A stretch of DNA of 64,000 nucleotides, taken from the NCBI GenBank assembly GCA_025454915.1, contig JALONN010000007.1, positions 124,001 through 188,000 of the forward strand, in the 5' to 3' direction. The position numbers and the translations under genes were made by a program. This DNA comes from Raineya sp. GTDB taxonomy: Bacteria > Bacteroidota > Bacteroidia > Cytophagales > Thermonemataceae. Shown one piece after another: positions 43,810-53,033 of the stretch. The notes beneath the pieces were generated by a model. It searched no databases, was not told where the DNA came from, and was given only the letters and a program-made list of their open reading frames with translations. How positions within the stretch are numbered: the stretch's first letter is position 1; each line of letters begins with the position of its first letter.

Positions 43810-45294
43810 TTATCCTCGTCTACTGATACGTTTTTCAACCTCCAAAGACTCTGCAAATAGTTTTTGACTTTTATTATAAGCCTTGGCAGTAGAAACTGTT
43901 GATGAGAAAATTTCAGCTATTTTTTCAACAAAAGTTACTTTATATTGAGGTATGACTTTAAGAGAAAGAATTTCTAAAACTCCCAGAGCTACATCATGAA
44001 ATGTGAAAGGAACAATGAGTACATTTCGTGGAGTAGCCATACCTAATGCAGATGAAACTTTTTCATAAGAGCTAGGTACTTCATCCAATAAAATTGTTTC
44101 TTTATCTACAAAACTCTGTCCTACAAGACCTTCTCCAATTTTTATTTTTTGGTTAAATATTTTCCTTTTATTTGCAGCATAACCTGCCATAGCTTCCAAA
44201 TAGTGTTCATTTAGATTCGGTATATCATCATTAAGCACAAACATTAATCCTTGATTGGCTTCCATATAGCGTACAATAAAATTGATGATATGATAGCACA
44301 TTTCATTAATATTTTTGGTATCAAGATTACGGAGCATTTCAGAGAATTCAGCAATACCTGCACTCAACCAGCGTTCTTGCTGATCTTTGAGAGCAATTTC
44401 TCGCAGTTGGTCTCGCATGAGTTGTAAAGCAGCTACGATACTTCCTTTATTTTCAAGAATACTAGCATCTCCTTTATATTCAGCATCTAGATTACCTTGA
44501 CCAATTTCTTTGGAGAAATCTGTTGCTTTCTCCACAATTTCAGCCAGATCATTAATATTTTGAGCAATATAACCGATTTCGTTTTGGGAAGTAAATCGTA
44601 TTTTTTTACTTAAGTTACCTTTAGCAAGTTGTCTAGATGTCATGGAAATCTGTTGAATAGGAATAAGAATGAGGTTCCTTACAGTATAATAAATAGAAGC
44701 TATAATTGCTAAATTAAAAATACCCAATAGAATAAAAGCTAAATTAAGATTAGCATATTGACGTTCAAGTTTTTCTTGATATAAAGCAGTAAGATTGTCA
44801 TGTAGGCTTACAAATAAATTATATTTATCTACAACCCATTTTTCATCTAATTTGAGTGTATCAGTACTTGCCCCCTTGGTAAGTTTATCAATCACCAAAT
44901 CTACATCTTTACCATAATTGACCCATTGAGCTCTAATTTTAGAGAGTAAAATTCTGGTAGGTTCATCTGGTTTTGGAATATGCAACACTTGTCCATTACT
45001 TTCAATTTTAAATTCACCACTATTTTCTAAAACAGATAATTTTGTATTATAAGAACCTTCAAGCCTTTTAATATCATCAGCTAAGTTTTCGTTATAAAAC
45101 TCTTGATTAGCCAAAATGGTAAGCGTTAGCTTTAATTGGTTAGCAATTTCACGTATTTGTAGTGTATAACCAATAATCTGAGTTTCTTTTGGGTGGATGG
45201 CTATGGAATTTACAACAAAGAAATTCACAAATGTCATCATAAGCAAAATGGAACCAAAGAAATAAGCAATTTGGCGAATCTTAAAGTTTTTCAT
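43810..45294 (-). CDS. Two-TM sensor-like protein with HAMP and GAF domains, no output domain
   Basis: Membrane segments at about 8-28 and 186-206 enclose a ~155-residue helical periplasmic region. A HAMP domain follows (~207-260, 'RQLAKGNLSKKI'), then a helical linker with a second HAMP-like stretch, and a GAF domain (~310-475) with 'GEGLVGQSF' and 'VPFTFHDVALGVLEIL'. The protein ends soon after GAF, with no histidine kinase, GGDEF or methyl-accepting domain. It may pass a signal to a separate partner. The small acidic protein gene lies 10 bases upstream in the same direction and could be that partner. Confidence 0.88.
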   Translation of the reverse strand: MKNFKIRQIAYFFGSILLMMTFVNFFVVNSIAIHPKETQIIGYTLQIREIANQLKLTLTILANQEFYNENLADDIKRLEGSYNTKLSVLENSGEFKIESNGQVLHIPKPDEPTRILLSKIRAQWVNYGKDVDLVIDKLTKGASTDTLKLDEKWVVDKYNLFVSLHDNLTALYQEKLERQYANLNLAFILLGIFNLAIIASIYYTVRNLILIPIQQISMTSRQLAKGNLSKKIRFTSQNEIGYIAQNINDLAEIVEKATDFSKEIGQGNLDAEYKGDASILENKGSIVAALQLMRDQLREIALKDQQERWLSAGIAEFSEMLRNLDTKNINEMCYHIINFIVRYMEANQGLMFVLNDDIPNLNEHYLEAMAGYAANKRKIFNQKIKIGEGLVGQSFVDKETILLDEVPSSYEKVSSALGMATPRNVLIVPFTFHDVALGVLEILSLKVIPQYKVTFVEKIAEIFSSTVSTAKAYNKSQKLFAESLEVEKRISRRG

Positions 45295-45304
45295 GGTAGT
45301 ATGT

Positions 45305-45718
45305 TTATTTCTCTTCTGCTTTCCAAACGGGCTTTCTAAAACTTCCGGATGTTAAAACGATGCGTAAAGGGTTAGGCAATAAGACTAAATGTGCTTCCTT
45401 TTCAGGAATTTCCTCTATCTCTACCCAAACACCTTGGTCTTCATGTGTATCATAAGATTTGTGATCTTTATGAATATAATTTTTGGCTAAATAAGCAATA
45501 GGTGACAATACTTCTGTTTCAGGACAATATTCATCATGGATGTCCAGTAAAATATCCTCAAGATAATCATCATACTTTTTTAAAAAATCGTCTTCTAAAC
45601 TATGAAGCTGTTCTTCTATTTCATCATAGCGACTGTCATCATATTTTAAATCAGCCAATTGGATTCTCTTTTCTACGATTTCAACTAAATCTTGATTTAG
45701 TTTTTGTAAATTGATCAT
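45305..45718 (-). CDS. Small acidic cytoplasmic protein, unknown
   Basis: The 137-residue product is mostly helical and acidic at its N-terminus (many Asp/Glu between 20 and 80), with a basic beta C-terminus ('RIVLTSGSFRKP'). It has no signal peptide, membrane segment or known motif. It starts the transcript that continues into the HAMP-GAF gene after 10 bases, so a functional link is possible. Confidence 0.7.
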   Translation of the reverse strand: MINLQKLNQDLVEIVEKRIQLADLKYDDSRYDEIEEQLHSLEDDFLKKYDDYLEDILLDIHDEYCPETEVLSPIAYLAKNYIHKDHKSYDTHEDQGVWVEIEEIPEKEAHLVLLPNPLRIVLTSGSFRKPVWKAEEK

Positions 45719-45763
45719 GTTATATCTATAAGTTTGCTACAAATTCAAAGAAACCATTTTTTT

Positions 45764-45794
45764 TTTGAAAAAAAAATAAAAAACTGTACTTTTG
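45764..45794 (+). promoter_or_regulatory. Bacteroidota-type promoter of hppD
   Basis: TTTG (45764-45767), 19 bases, then TACTTTTG (45787-45794) match the TTTG-N19-TAnnTTTG consensus exactly. The -7 box ends 52 bases before the hppD ATG. The spacer holds an A-run. Confidence 0.7.
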
Positions 45795-45846
45795 AACGTA
45801 CTTCTAAACCTTTCTGTACATTTATTTTACTAAAATATTTACAATT

Positions 45847-46938
45847 ATGCAAGATTTTCTTCCAATCCTTGGTACAGACCATATAGAGTTTTATGTAGGC
45901 AATGCCAAACAAGCTGCCTATTTTTATCAGTCTGCTTTTGGTTATAAGTTGGTAGCTTATGCAGGTCCTGAAACAGGTGTAAGAAATAAGGCTTCTTATG
46001 TATTGCAGCAAGATAAAATCCGTTTGGTACTTACAACATCTTTTGATCCTAATAGTGAGATATCAGAGCACGTGAAAAAACATGGAGATGGTGTAAAAGT
46101 CCTAGCTTTATGGGTTGATGATGCTGAAAAATCCTACTACGAAACCATGAGTAGAGGTGCTAAGTCAGCTTTTGAACCTAAAAAAATAACAGATGAGCAT
46201 GGGGAAGTAGTAATGTCTGCTATTCATACTTATGGAGAAACTATTCATACATTTGTAGAACGTAAAAATTATAAAGGAGCGTTCATGCCAGGTTTTGCAC
46301 CTGCTAAAAGTACTATGCAAATAGAACCTATAGGCTTAAAATACATTGACCATTGTGTAGGAAATGTAGAACTTGGAAAAATGAATGAATGGGTGAAATT
46401 CTATGAAGATGTAATGGGTTTCAAACTTTTATTAACATTTGATGATAATGATATTTCTACGGAATACTCTGCCTTGATGTCAAAAGTAGTGTCTAATGGT
46501 ACAGGTTATATTAAATTCCCCATCAATGAACCTGCTGAAGGTAAGAAAAAATCTCAGATAGAAGAGTATTTAGATTTTTATTACGGGGCTGGTGTTCAGC
46601 ATATTGCAGTAGCTACAGACAATATTATTCATACAGTAAGTGAATTAAGAAAAAGAGGAGTTGATTTCTTATATGTACCAGATAATTATTATGAAGATTT
46701 ATATGACAGAGTAGGAGAAATAGATGAGGATGTAAAAAAATTGAAAGACCTTAATATCTTGGTTGATAGAGATGATGAGGGTTATCTTTTACAAATCTTT
46801 ACAAAACCAGTAGAAGACAGACCTACACTATTTTATGAAATTATTCAGCGTAAAGGAGCTACTTCTTTTGGAAAAGGGAACTTTAAGGCATTGTTTGAGT
46901 CAATAGAAAGAGAACAGGCTTTAAGAGGAAACTTATAG
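45847..46938 (+). CDS. hppD: 4-Hydroxyphenylpyruvate dioxygenase
   Basis: The enzyme converts 4-hydroxyphenylpyruvate to homogentisate, the second step of tyrosine catabolism. Two vicinal-oxygen-chelate repeats are visible ('GTDHIEFYVGNAKQAA' and 'YIDHCVGNVELGK'). The Fe(II) ligands are His169 (in 'DHCVGN'), His252 (in 'VQHIAVAT') and Glu331 (in 'FYEIIQR'). The C-terminal 'GKGNFKALFESIEREQ' helix that gates the active site is intact. Length 363 is normal. Neighbours are not tyrosine genes, so the remainder of the pathway lies elsewhere. A near-consensus promoter and a strong terminator bracket it as a single unit. Confidence 0.97.
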   Translation: MQDFLPILGTDHIEFYVGNAKQAAYFYQSAFGYKLVAYAGPETGVRNKASYVLQQDKIRLVLTTSFDPNSEISEHVKKHGDGVKVLALWVDDAEKSYYETMSRGAKSAFEPKKITDEHGEVVMSAIHTYGETIHTFVERKNYKGAFMPGFAPAKSTMQIEPIGLKYIDHCVGNVELGKMNEWVKFYEDVMGFKLLLTFDDNDISTEYSALMSKVVSNGTGYIKFPINEPAEGKKKSQIEEYLDFYYGAGVQHIAVATDNIIHTVSELRKRGVDFLYVPDNYYEDLYDRVGEIDEDVKKLKDLNILVDRDDEGYLLQIFTKPVEDRPTLFYEIIQRKGATSFGKGNFKALFESIEREQALRGNL

Positions 46939-46950
46939 TATCAAGATTTT

Positions 46951-46981
46951 CAGGCGAGTAAAAACACTCGCCTGTTTTTTT
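46951..46981 (+). terminator. Terminator downstream of hppD
   Basis: A perfect 9-bp stem (CAGGCGAGT at 46951-46959, complement at 46966-46974) with a 6-base loop and a run of seven T follows the stop by 12 bases. Confidence 0.92.
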
Positions 46982-47009
46982 AGTATGACAGCATTATATT
47001 TCTTCAATC

Positions 47010-48149
47010 ATGTTCGAATGGGTTAATCAGTATTTTAAAGGCGATATTTTGGACAATAGTCCTTCACATATTGCCACTTTTTTAGCATTGGTATTGGTGG
47101 GGATACTTTTTAAAGGTGTTTTAGCTCCACTGGTAATCAGGGTTTTCTCTAAAATTTTAATGAGAAAAACAGAAACCAACCTTATTACTAGTTTTGTATT
47201 ATACACCAAAAATCATCTGAGTAGGTTGTTAGTGTTTTTATTTATATATGTAGCCTTTAATCAATTAAGATTTCCTAAAAGCTGGAATTTAGCCCCATCT
47301 AAGGAATTTGGACTACAAATGATTTTGCATAAATGCTATCGTGTTTTTTTGGTAATATTAGGAACAATATTAGTTCTGAGAGTAATTAGTTTTTGGGGAA
47401 ACTATTTCCAAGAAAAAGCTAAATATACAGAAAGTAAAATTGATGATCATTTAACGCCATTTTTCAAAGAAATCACAAAGGTTCTAGCCATTATTTTAAT
47501 TCTATTTTTTACATTAAGTTATGTATTAGATTTCAATGTAACGACTTTGGTTGCAGGTTTGGGTATAGGAGGTTTAGCTGTAGCATTGGCAGGCAAAGAA
47601 ACCTTGGAAAACTTATTTGCATCATTTACAATATTTTTGGATAAACCTTTTATCACAGGCGATTTGGTACAAGTAGGAGGTATTTTGGGTAGAGTAGAAA
47701 AAGTAGGTTTTAGAACTACCAGAATAAGAACAGTAGAACGTTCTTTAATTACACTGCCCAATAAAATGATGATAGACCAACCTTTAGATAATTGGAATGA
47801 AAGGCATGTTTGGCGTTCTCGATTTGATATAGAGATAACCTATCAAACACCTATTATCAATTTACAAGAAATAAAATCACATATTCATCATTATTTACAA
47901 AAACACTCAAAAACAGATGAAAATAGTCATGTTTTTTTCTCAGAATTTGGAACAAATGCTGTTAAAATGACCATCTTCTTTTTTGCCATTACCAATGATT
48001 TTTTTGAATACATGAGTATAAAAGATGAGATAAACTTTAAAATTTATGAAATAGTAAAGCAAAATGGTGGAGAATTTGCGTTACCCACAAGAGTTGTCAA
48101 AATAGAATCTGATGATATGACACATATCTTAAATCATCCTAAACAATGA
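47010..48149 (+). CDS. MscS-family mechanosensitive channel
   Basis: Three or more membrane segments (~20-40, 65-85, 105-130, 150-175) lead to the MscS pore helix: 'TLVAGLGIGGLAVALAGKETLENLFASF' contains the Ala/Gly ridge (LGIGGLAVALAG) and the following helix. The beta domain ('GDLVQVGGILGRVEKVGFRTTRIRT', 'TLPNKMM') and cytoplasmic alpha/beta vestibule follow. It opens under membrane tension to release solutes. The gene overlaps the next small gene by 4 bases (ATGA), implying coupled translation. Confidence 0.93.
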   Translation: MFEWVNQYFKGDILDNSPSHIATFLALVLVGILFKGVLAPLVIRVFSKILMRKTETNLITSFVLYTKNHLSRLLVFLFIYVAFNQLRFPKSWNLAPSKEFGLQMILHKCYRVFLVILGTILVLRVISFWGNYFQEKAKYTESKIDDHLTPFFKEITKVLAIILILFFTLSYVLDFNVTTLVAGLGIGGLAVALAGKETLENLFASFTIFLDKPFITGDLVQVGGILGRVEKVGFRTTRIRTVERSLITLPNKMMIDQPLDNWNERHVWRSRFDIEITYQTPIINLQEIKSHIHHYLQKHSKTDENSHVFFSEFGTNAVKMTIFFFAITNDFFEYMSIKDEINFKIYEIVKQNGGEFALPTRVVKIESDDMTHILNHPKQ

Positions 48150-48463
48150 TAGTTGTAGTATTACAAATTATGTCGATGGTAATAGGTGGAGCAAGCTTAT
48201 TATGGATTATCATCCATTTATTCAAAAAGAATAAAAAATATATTGCTCATGGAATAGTAGGAATAGGAATTGCAGGTATTTTGTTGGTTTCATCATACCT
48301 TTACTTAGTTTTTATGCTAAAGTCAGGATTAGATAAGTATAAGGATAAAAGAAGCCCCGAAGAACGAAAATTAGACAGTATAGAGGGGGCTAAACAAATT
48401 GAACGGAACCAAAAAAAATATGATTCCATTCAAAAAGTTCTTCAAGATTTACAAAAAAAATAG
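48146..48463 (+). CDS. Small two-TM protein coupled to MscS
   Basis: The 105-residue protein has two membrane segments (~5-22 and ~32-55) and a Lys/Glu-rich, coiled-coil-like C-terminal ~45 residues. I do not recognise a family. Its start overlaps the MscS stop by 4 bases, so it may modulate or accompany the channel. The convergent acyl-CoA dehydrogenase gene ends 2 bases away. Confidence 0.7.
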   Translation: MIVVVLQIMSMVIGGASLLWIIIHLFKKNKKYIAHGIVGIGIAGILLVSSYLYLVFMLKSGLDKYKDKRSPEERKLDSIEGAKQIERNQKKYDSIQKVLQDLQKK

Positions 48464-48465
48464 CT

Positions 48466-49641
48466 TTATTTGCCTTTATAAACAGGCTTGTAGTCAATAT
48501 CATCAATAATCATTTTTGAAATAATTTCTCTCATAATTTCTGAAGTTCCACCAGCTATTGTGCCAACTCTTGAATCTCTATAGGCTCTGCATATAAAATA
48601 GTCTTCCATATAGCCATAACCCCCAAAAATCTGTAAACACTTATCTACAACTTTGTTAGAGAGTTCAGCACAATATAGTTTTATCATAGAGCATTGTTTT
48701 ACAGCTACTTCTCCTTCAGCTTGTAACCAGCATGTATGATAGACTAGTTGTCTGGCTGCTTCAATTTCAGTTGCTAAATCTGCAATGGTATGCCTTAGAG
48801 CTTGATATTTTGCTATTTTTCTTCCAAAAGCCTCTCTTTCATGCATATACTGGATGGTTTCATCTAATATCCATTGTGAACTGGCAACAGCCATAATCCC
48901 TGCTACCAAACGTTCAAGCTGGAAACTTTCCATGATATAGTAAAAACCAAAATTTTCTACACCAATCAAATTTTCAAAAGGAACTTTGACATTGTCAAAA
49001 CTAATTTCTGCTGTATCAGAACTATGCCAACCCATTTTATTGAGTTTTGTTCTGGTGATACCCTCACTGTTTAAATCTACAACAATCAGACTAATGCCAC
49101 CAGCTTTGTTTTCTGGATTAGTAGAGACAGCCAGCGTTATAAAATCGCCATAGGTGCCATTTGTGATAAATGTTTTTGAACCATTGATGATATAAAAGTC
49201 ACCTTCTTTTACAGCTTTTGTTCTAAGGGCAGAAACATCAGAACCTGCTCCGGGCTCACTAACGCCCAAAGCTGCAACTTTTTCACCTTGAATAGCTGGA
49301 CGTAAATATTTTTCTTTAAGAAAATCACTACCTGCCTTAAAAATATGATTGATAGCCATAAACTGATGCACACTTACAGCCGTAGGAAATCCACCAGCTC
49401 CCACTTTGGCAATTTCTTCAAGAAATATAACAGAGTACCAAAAATCTGCATTAACTCCCCCATAAGTTTCGGGAAAATTCAATCCTAAATAACCCTGTTC
49501 GCCCATTTTCTTGAAAATATCTTTAGGAATTTTTCTTTCAGTTTCCCATACTTCTATGTATGGAATAACTTCTTTTTCCATAAACTGGCGAACACTGTTC
49601 CTGAACAAAGTATGTTCTTCTTTAAAATATAGAGATTTCAT
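48466..49641 (-). CDS. Acyl-CoA dehydrogenase
   Basis: This FAD enzyme forms trans-2-enoyl-CoA in fatty-acid or branched-chain catabolism. Family motifs are 'ALGVSEPGAGSDVSALRT', 'GSKTFITNGTYGD' and 'RDSRVGTIAGGTSEIMREII'. At the position of the MCAD catalytic Glu ('YEGTSQ') it has Gly ('AGGTSE'). Glu243 in 'FQLERLV' sits at the place used by long-chain and isovaleryl-CoA dehydrogenases, so the base is probably there. No electron-transfer flavoprotein gene is adjacent. Length 391 is normal. Substrate is not assigned. Confidence 0.95.
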   Translation of the reverse strand: MKSLYFKEEHTLFRNSVRQFMEKEVIPYIEVWETERKIPKDIFKKMGEQGYLGLNFPETYGGVNADFWYSVIFLEEIAKVGAGGFPTAVSVHQFMAINHIFKAGSDFLKEKYLRPAIQGEKVAALGVSEPGAGSDVSALRTKAVKEGDFYIINGSKTFITNGTYGDFITLAVSTNPENKAGGISLIVVDLNSEGITRTKLNKMGWHSSDTAEISFDNVKVPFENLIGVENFGFYYIMESFQLERLVAGIMAVASSQWILDETIQYMHEREAFGRKIAKYQALRHTIADLATEIEAARQLVYHTCWLQAEGEVAVKQCSMIKLYCAELSNKVVDKCLQIFGGYGYMEDYFICRAYRDSRVGTIAGGTSEIMREIISKMIIDDIDYKPVYKGK

Positions 49642-49676
49642 AAAAGATTAAAAGTATGAATTTTAATAAAAAATAA

Positions 49677-49705
49677 AAGCCGTTTAACATACAGTTAAAC
49701 GACTT
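49677..49705 (-). terminator. Terminator downstream of the FN3/T9SS gene
   Basis: An 8-bp GC-containing core (CGTTTAAC/GTTAAACG) extended by AAG/CTT, with a 5-base loop, follows the stop by about 20 bases. A T-rich run follows on the reverse strand. Confidence 0.75.
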
Positions 49706-49725
49706 AAATAGGAGTAAATGTTTTA

Positions 49726-51987
49726 TTAATGAATAACAATTTTTTTAATAGCTTTTGAATCTTGACTATTGATATTTATATAATAAATACCTTTAGCAAT
49801 ATTTGTGAGTTCAATATTCAGTTTTTTATCAATTGTACTGGGTATTTCATACACTTTAGCTCCAATAGAGTTATATAATATGATACTTTGAACTTGTATA
49901 GAAGATTCAGATAAATCTACTACAAAATTACCATTATTAGGATTTGGATATATTACAATATTATTAGAAATATCATTTTTGATAGCAGTAGGTAAAGGAG
50001 TAGTTGCTTCAGCCACATTGCTAAAAGAAGAGTTTAAGAGAGGTCCATTGAATGCCTTAATTCTGTAGAAATATTTGGTATTGGGAATCAAGCCACCATC
50101 TTCAAATGTAGTAGCATTGATGGGTAATCCTCCACCTAAATCTGTAAAAGTTGTGCCATCAGTTGAGCGTTCTATTCTAAATCCAGCTTCATTATTTGCA
50201 TTATCTGTCCAAGTGAGATTGATTTGAGTAGGTGATACGGCATTTGCCTGTAAACTGCTTGGAGCGGCAATAGTTACAGTAGTGGTAGCTTGAGCAGTAT
50301 TGCTATAATTAGAAAAAATAGTGCCATTAAAGGCTCTAACACGATAAAAGTATAAAATGCCAGAACTTAAACTTGCGTCAGAGTAAATATTGCTATTTGC
50401 AGGCAAACTGGAAGCAATTTCTGTAAAAATAAGACCATCAGTTGAGCGTTCTACTTTGTAACCTGTTTCATTAGTGCTATTATCTGTCCAAGTGAGATTG
50501 ATAGATGTTGCTGATGTTGCTGTTGCTGTAAGAGTTGTAGGTGCTGTTATAACTACAAAAGTAGTAGCCTGAGTTACATTACTATATGGAGAATCTACAG
50601 CTCCTAAAAAACAACGTACTCGATAATAATATAATGTACCAGGACTAAGACTTAAATCAGAGTAATTGGTTGAGTTTGTTGATAGATTACTAGCAATTTC
50701 AGTGTAGTTTGTACCATCCAAAGAGCGTTCTATTTTATAACCTTGTTCATTTACATCATTATCTGTCCAAGCTAAATTAATTCTTGAAGAAGAAACAGCA
50801 GTTGCCATAAGTCCACTTGGTGCATTCAAAGACACAGTGGGAGTAGTTACAGTTGCAGTATTACTATAATTAGAATGGATGGTGCCAATATATGATCTTA
50901 CACGATAGTAGTATGTAGTATTGGTGCTAACAGTATTGTCTGTATAACTAGTAGTATTTGCAGGCAAATTGCCTCCAATCTGGCTAAAATTTATATTATC
51001 GATGGAACGTTCTAACTTAAACCCAAACTCATTATTGGAGTTATCAACCCAAGTTAAATTAACCTGATTAAAGACTGGAGCATTTGCTACAAGAGTACTT
51101 GGATCATTGGGAGGAGTAGAAGTAAAAGCTGTAATATTGATATTATCAAGAAAAATATTATTAGTAGAATTATTATCCTGTAATTTAAAACGAAACTGTA
51201 CAGCAGGGTTTCCTGTAAGGCTGCTGATATCTGCACTTTCTAAACGCCATTCGCCTGCAGTAGGAGTATTAAGCTCAGAACCATCTGTAGGGGTAGTAGT
51301 AGCTAATGCAGTTCCTGTTTTTTGCCATACCTGTGTATAGTTTATACCACAATCAGTACTTGCTTCTAAAGTAAGAGTTGCATATCTTCCAGAAAAACCT
51401 CTATGAGCTACATAAAACTGAACAGTTCCTCCTACATAACCTGTAAGATTTATACGAGGTAAATTTAAGTATAAAGAATTTGTATTAATATTATTTGAAT
51501 ATAAATCAACCCAAACACTTTTTGAGCTAGACTGTCCAGTTGTGTTGTTTTGCCCCCAATTAAGAGAACCAGCTGTATTAGTTACACTCCAACCAGCAGC
51601 AGGGAAAGTTCCTTCAAAACCTTCTGTAATAGGAACAGGAATGCCAACTGAAACATTAATAGCAATACTTTTTGTGTCAGATTGTGTACCATTGCCAACA
51701 GTAAGCCTTACTAAATAAGAACCAGCAGTATTAAATGTAACAACATGAGGACCTGCTGTATTGGCAGTAGAAGGAGTAGCTCCACCAACACTTGTAAAAT
51801 CAAAATTCCAAGTCCATGAGTTAATAGCTGCTGCTCCACCACCAGTTATAGATGTATTTGTAAATGTTACAGACTGTCCTGTACAAATACTTGTAGATGA
51901 GGTTGTAAAATCTGCAAGTACAAATTGAGCATGTAAGGTATGAAAAGTAAGAAATATAAAAATATACAACAGTAAGGATTTCTTCAT
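49726..51987 (-). CDS. T9SS-secreted PKD and fibronectin type III repeat protein
   Basis: After a signal peptide (~1-21) comes a PKD-like Ig domain ('NSWTWNFDF', 'GSYLVRLTV'), a ~170-residue beta-sandwich resembling MAM or 'choice-of-anchor' domains ('EGFEGTFPAAGWS'), and four FN3 modules of 93 residues ('INLTWTDN', 'YYYRVR', 'SNYSNTA'). The last ~80 residues are a type A T9SS signal ('VIYPNPNNGNFVVDLS', 'GIYYININ'). It is probably a surface-exposed or released adhesin-like protein; no enzymatic site is seen. It is transcribed leftwards, with the ABC permease gene upstream. Confidence 0.93.
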   Translation of the reverse strand: MKKSLLLYIFIFLTFHTLHAQFVLADFTTSSTSICTGQSVTFTNTSITGGGAAAINSWTWNFDFTSVGGATPSTANTAGPHVVTFNTAGSYLVRLTVGNGTQSDTKSIAINVSVGIPVPITEGFEGTFPAAGWSVTNTAGSLNWGQNNTTGQSSSKSVWVDLYSNNINTNSLYLNLPRINLTGYVGGTVQFYVAHRGFSGRYATLTLEASTDCGINYTQVWQKTGTALATTTPTDGSELNTPTAGEWRLESADISSLTGNPAVQFRFKLQDNNSTNNIFLDNINITAFTSTPPNDPSTLVANAPVFNQVNLTWVDNSNNEFGFKLERSIDNINFSQIGGNLPANTTSYTDNTVSTNTTYYYRVRSYIGTIHSNYSNTATVTTPTVSLNAPSGLMATAVSSSRINLAWTDNDVNEQGYKIERSLDGTNYTEIASNLSTNSTNYSDLSLSPGTLYYYRVRCFLGAVDSPYSNVTQATTFVVITAPTTLTATATSATSINLTWTDNSTNETGYKVERSTDGLIFTEIASSLPANSNIYSDASLSSGILYFYRVRAFNGTIFSNYSNTAQATTTVTIAAPSSLQANAVSPTQINLTWTDNANNEAGFRIERSTDGTTFTDLGGGLPINATTFEDGGLIPNTKYFYRIKAFNGPLLNSSFSNVAEATTPLPTAIKNDISNNIVIYPNPNNGNFVVDLSESSIQVQSIILYNSIGAKVYEIPSTIDKKLNIELTNIAKGIYYININSQDSKAIKKIVIH
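50000..51115 (-). repeat. Four tandem FN3-coding repeats, period 279 bp
   Basis: Corresponding inter-domain segments recur at 50276, 50555 and 50834, exactly 279 bases (93 codons) apart; a fourth unit reaches about 51115. The copies have diverged at the DNA level but keep reading frame and length. Confidence 0.8.
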
Positions 51988-52082
51988 TGTTTTATGTTGT
52001 TTAATTCTTAATTTGGTAAAATTTGTGAAAAGTAGATTTTTTCACACAAAAAAACAATATAAACAATAAAAAATACTGTAAA

Positions 52083-52940
52083 CTAAACCGTATCCATAAA
52101 GCCTTTCTCTACTTTATGAAATAATGCGACACCAATAATAAAGACAATTAAACTAATACTTAAACTATACAAAAGCATTAAGGGTTCAAAAACGCCTTTC
52201 CCAAAAAAAGCATATCTGAAACCTTCTATGACACTGAAAATTGGATTTAGCATCATCCAAAATCTTTTTTCTTCGGAAATGTAAGATAAAGGATGAATAA
52301 CACCTGAAATATACATCATTAATTGAACTCCGAATCCAATAGCATAAGTCAAATCTCGATATTTAGTTGTCAGAGATGAAACAATAATACCAAAACCTAA
52401 TCCTAATAAAGCCATATTAAAAGCAAAAATAGGGACTGCTAATATCCACAAATTAGGGGCAACGCTTTGATTTCCAGTAAAGAAGAAAAAAGCATAAACA
52501 CCTAAAAATAATACAAACTGAATACCAAATGCCATAAAGCCAGATATAACATTGGCTACTGGTACAGTAAGACGAGGAAAATAGACTTTTCCAAAAACAG
52601 AAGCATTATTTACAAATACATTAGATGTACTGTTGATAGAGTTTGCAAAATAGTTCCAGATAGTAATACTACATAAATAAAATAAAAAATGTGGAATACC
52701 ATCTGTATTGATTTGAGCAATGTTTCCAAATACAATCGAAAATACAATAGTAGTGAATAAAGGCTGGATAATGTGCCAGAGAGGACCTAAAATGGTTTGT
52801 TTATAAACTGAAATAAAGTCTCTATAAACAAATAAACCTATCAAATCTTTGTATTTCCAAAGTTCATTTAAACGAATATCAAACCACTTATTTTTAGGGG
52901 TAATTTCTTCTGACCACTGATTTTCTTCTTGTTTCATCAT
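52083..52940 (-). CDS. ABC-2 type polysaccharide export permease (Wzm-like)
   Basis: The N-terminal soluble helix with 'ELWKYKDLIGLFVYRDFISVYKQTILGPLWHIIQPL' is the hallmark of Wzm/KpsM/TagG-type permeases, seen here as VYRDF (~38) and LGPLWHIIQPL (~50-60). Six membrane segments follow. They export an O-antigen, teichoic-acid or capsular polysaccharide with an ATPase partner (Wzt). No ATPase gene is adjacent; the neighbours are an FN3 protein (downstream) and a divergent glycosyltransferase. The start may be either of two adjacent ATGs (52940 or 52937). Confidence 0.92.
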   Translation of the reverse strand: MMKQEENQWSEEITPKNKWFDIRLNELWKYKDLIGLFVYRDFISVYKQTILGPLWHIIQPLFTTIVFSIVFGNIAQINTDGIPHFLFYLCSITIWNYFANSINSTSNVFVNNASVFGKVYFPRLTVPVANVISGFMAFGIQFVLFLGVYAFFFFTGNQSVAPNLWILAVPIFAFNMALLGLGFGIIVSSLTTKYRDLTYAIGFGVQLMMYISGVIHPLSYISEEKRFWMMLNPIFSVIEGFRYAFFGKGVFEPLMLLYSLSISLIVFIIGVALFHKVEKGFMDTV

Positions 52941-52949
52941 TTGAAATCC

Positions 52950-52957
52950 TAATTTTG
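52950..52957 (+). promoter_or_regulatory. Candidate -7 promoter box for the glycosyltransferase at 53034
   Basis: TAATTTTG matches TAnnTTTG, with TTG at 52929-52931 18 bases upstream (partial -33). It lies about 77 bases before the start codon in the divergent gap with the permease gene. Confidence 0.35.
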
Positions 52958-53033
52958 CGTAAAAGTAGTTTTTTTTTGAAAAACTAAGAAAGAAACTTAA
53001 TTTTATGATATAAAAACAATCAATAAACTATTT

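Noticed and set aside
50000..51115. Regular repeats considered as a CRISPR array
   Set aside because: The 279-bp units are translated FN3 domains in one frame; there are no short identical repeats with unique spacers.
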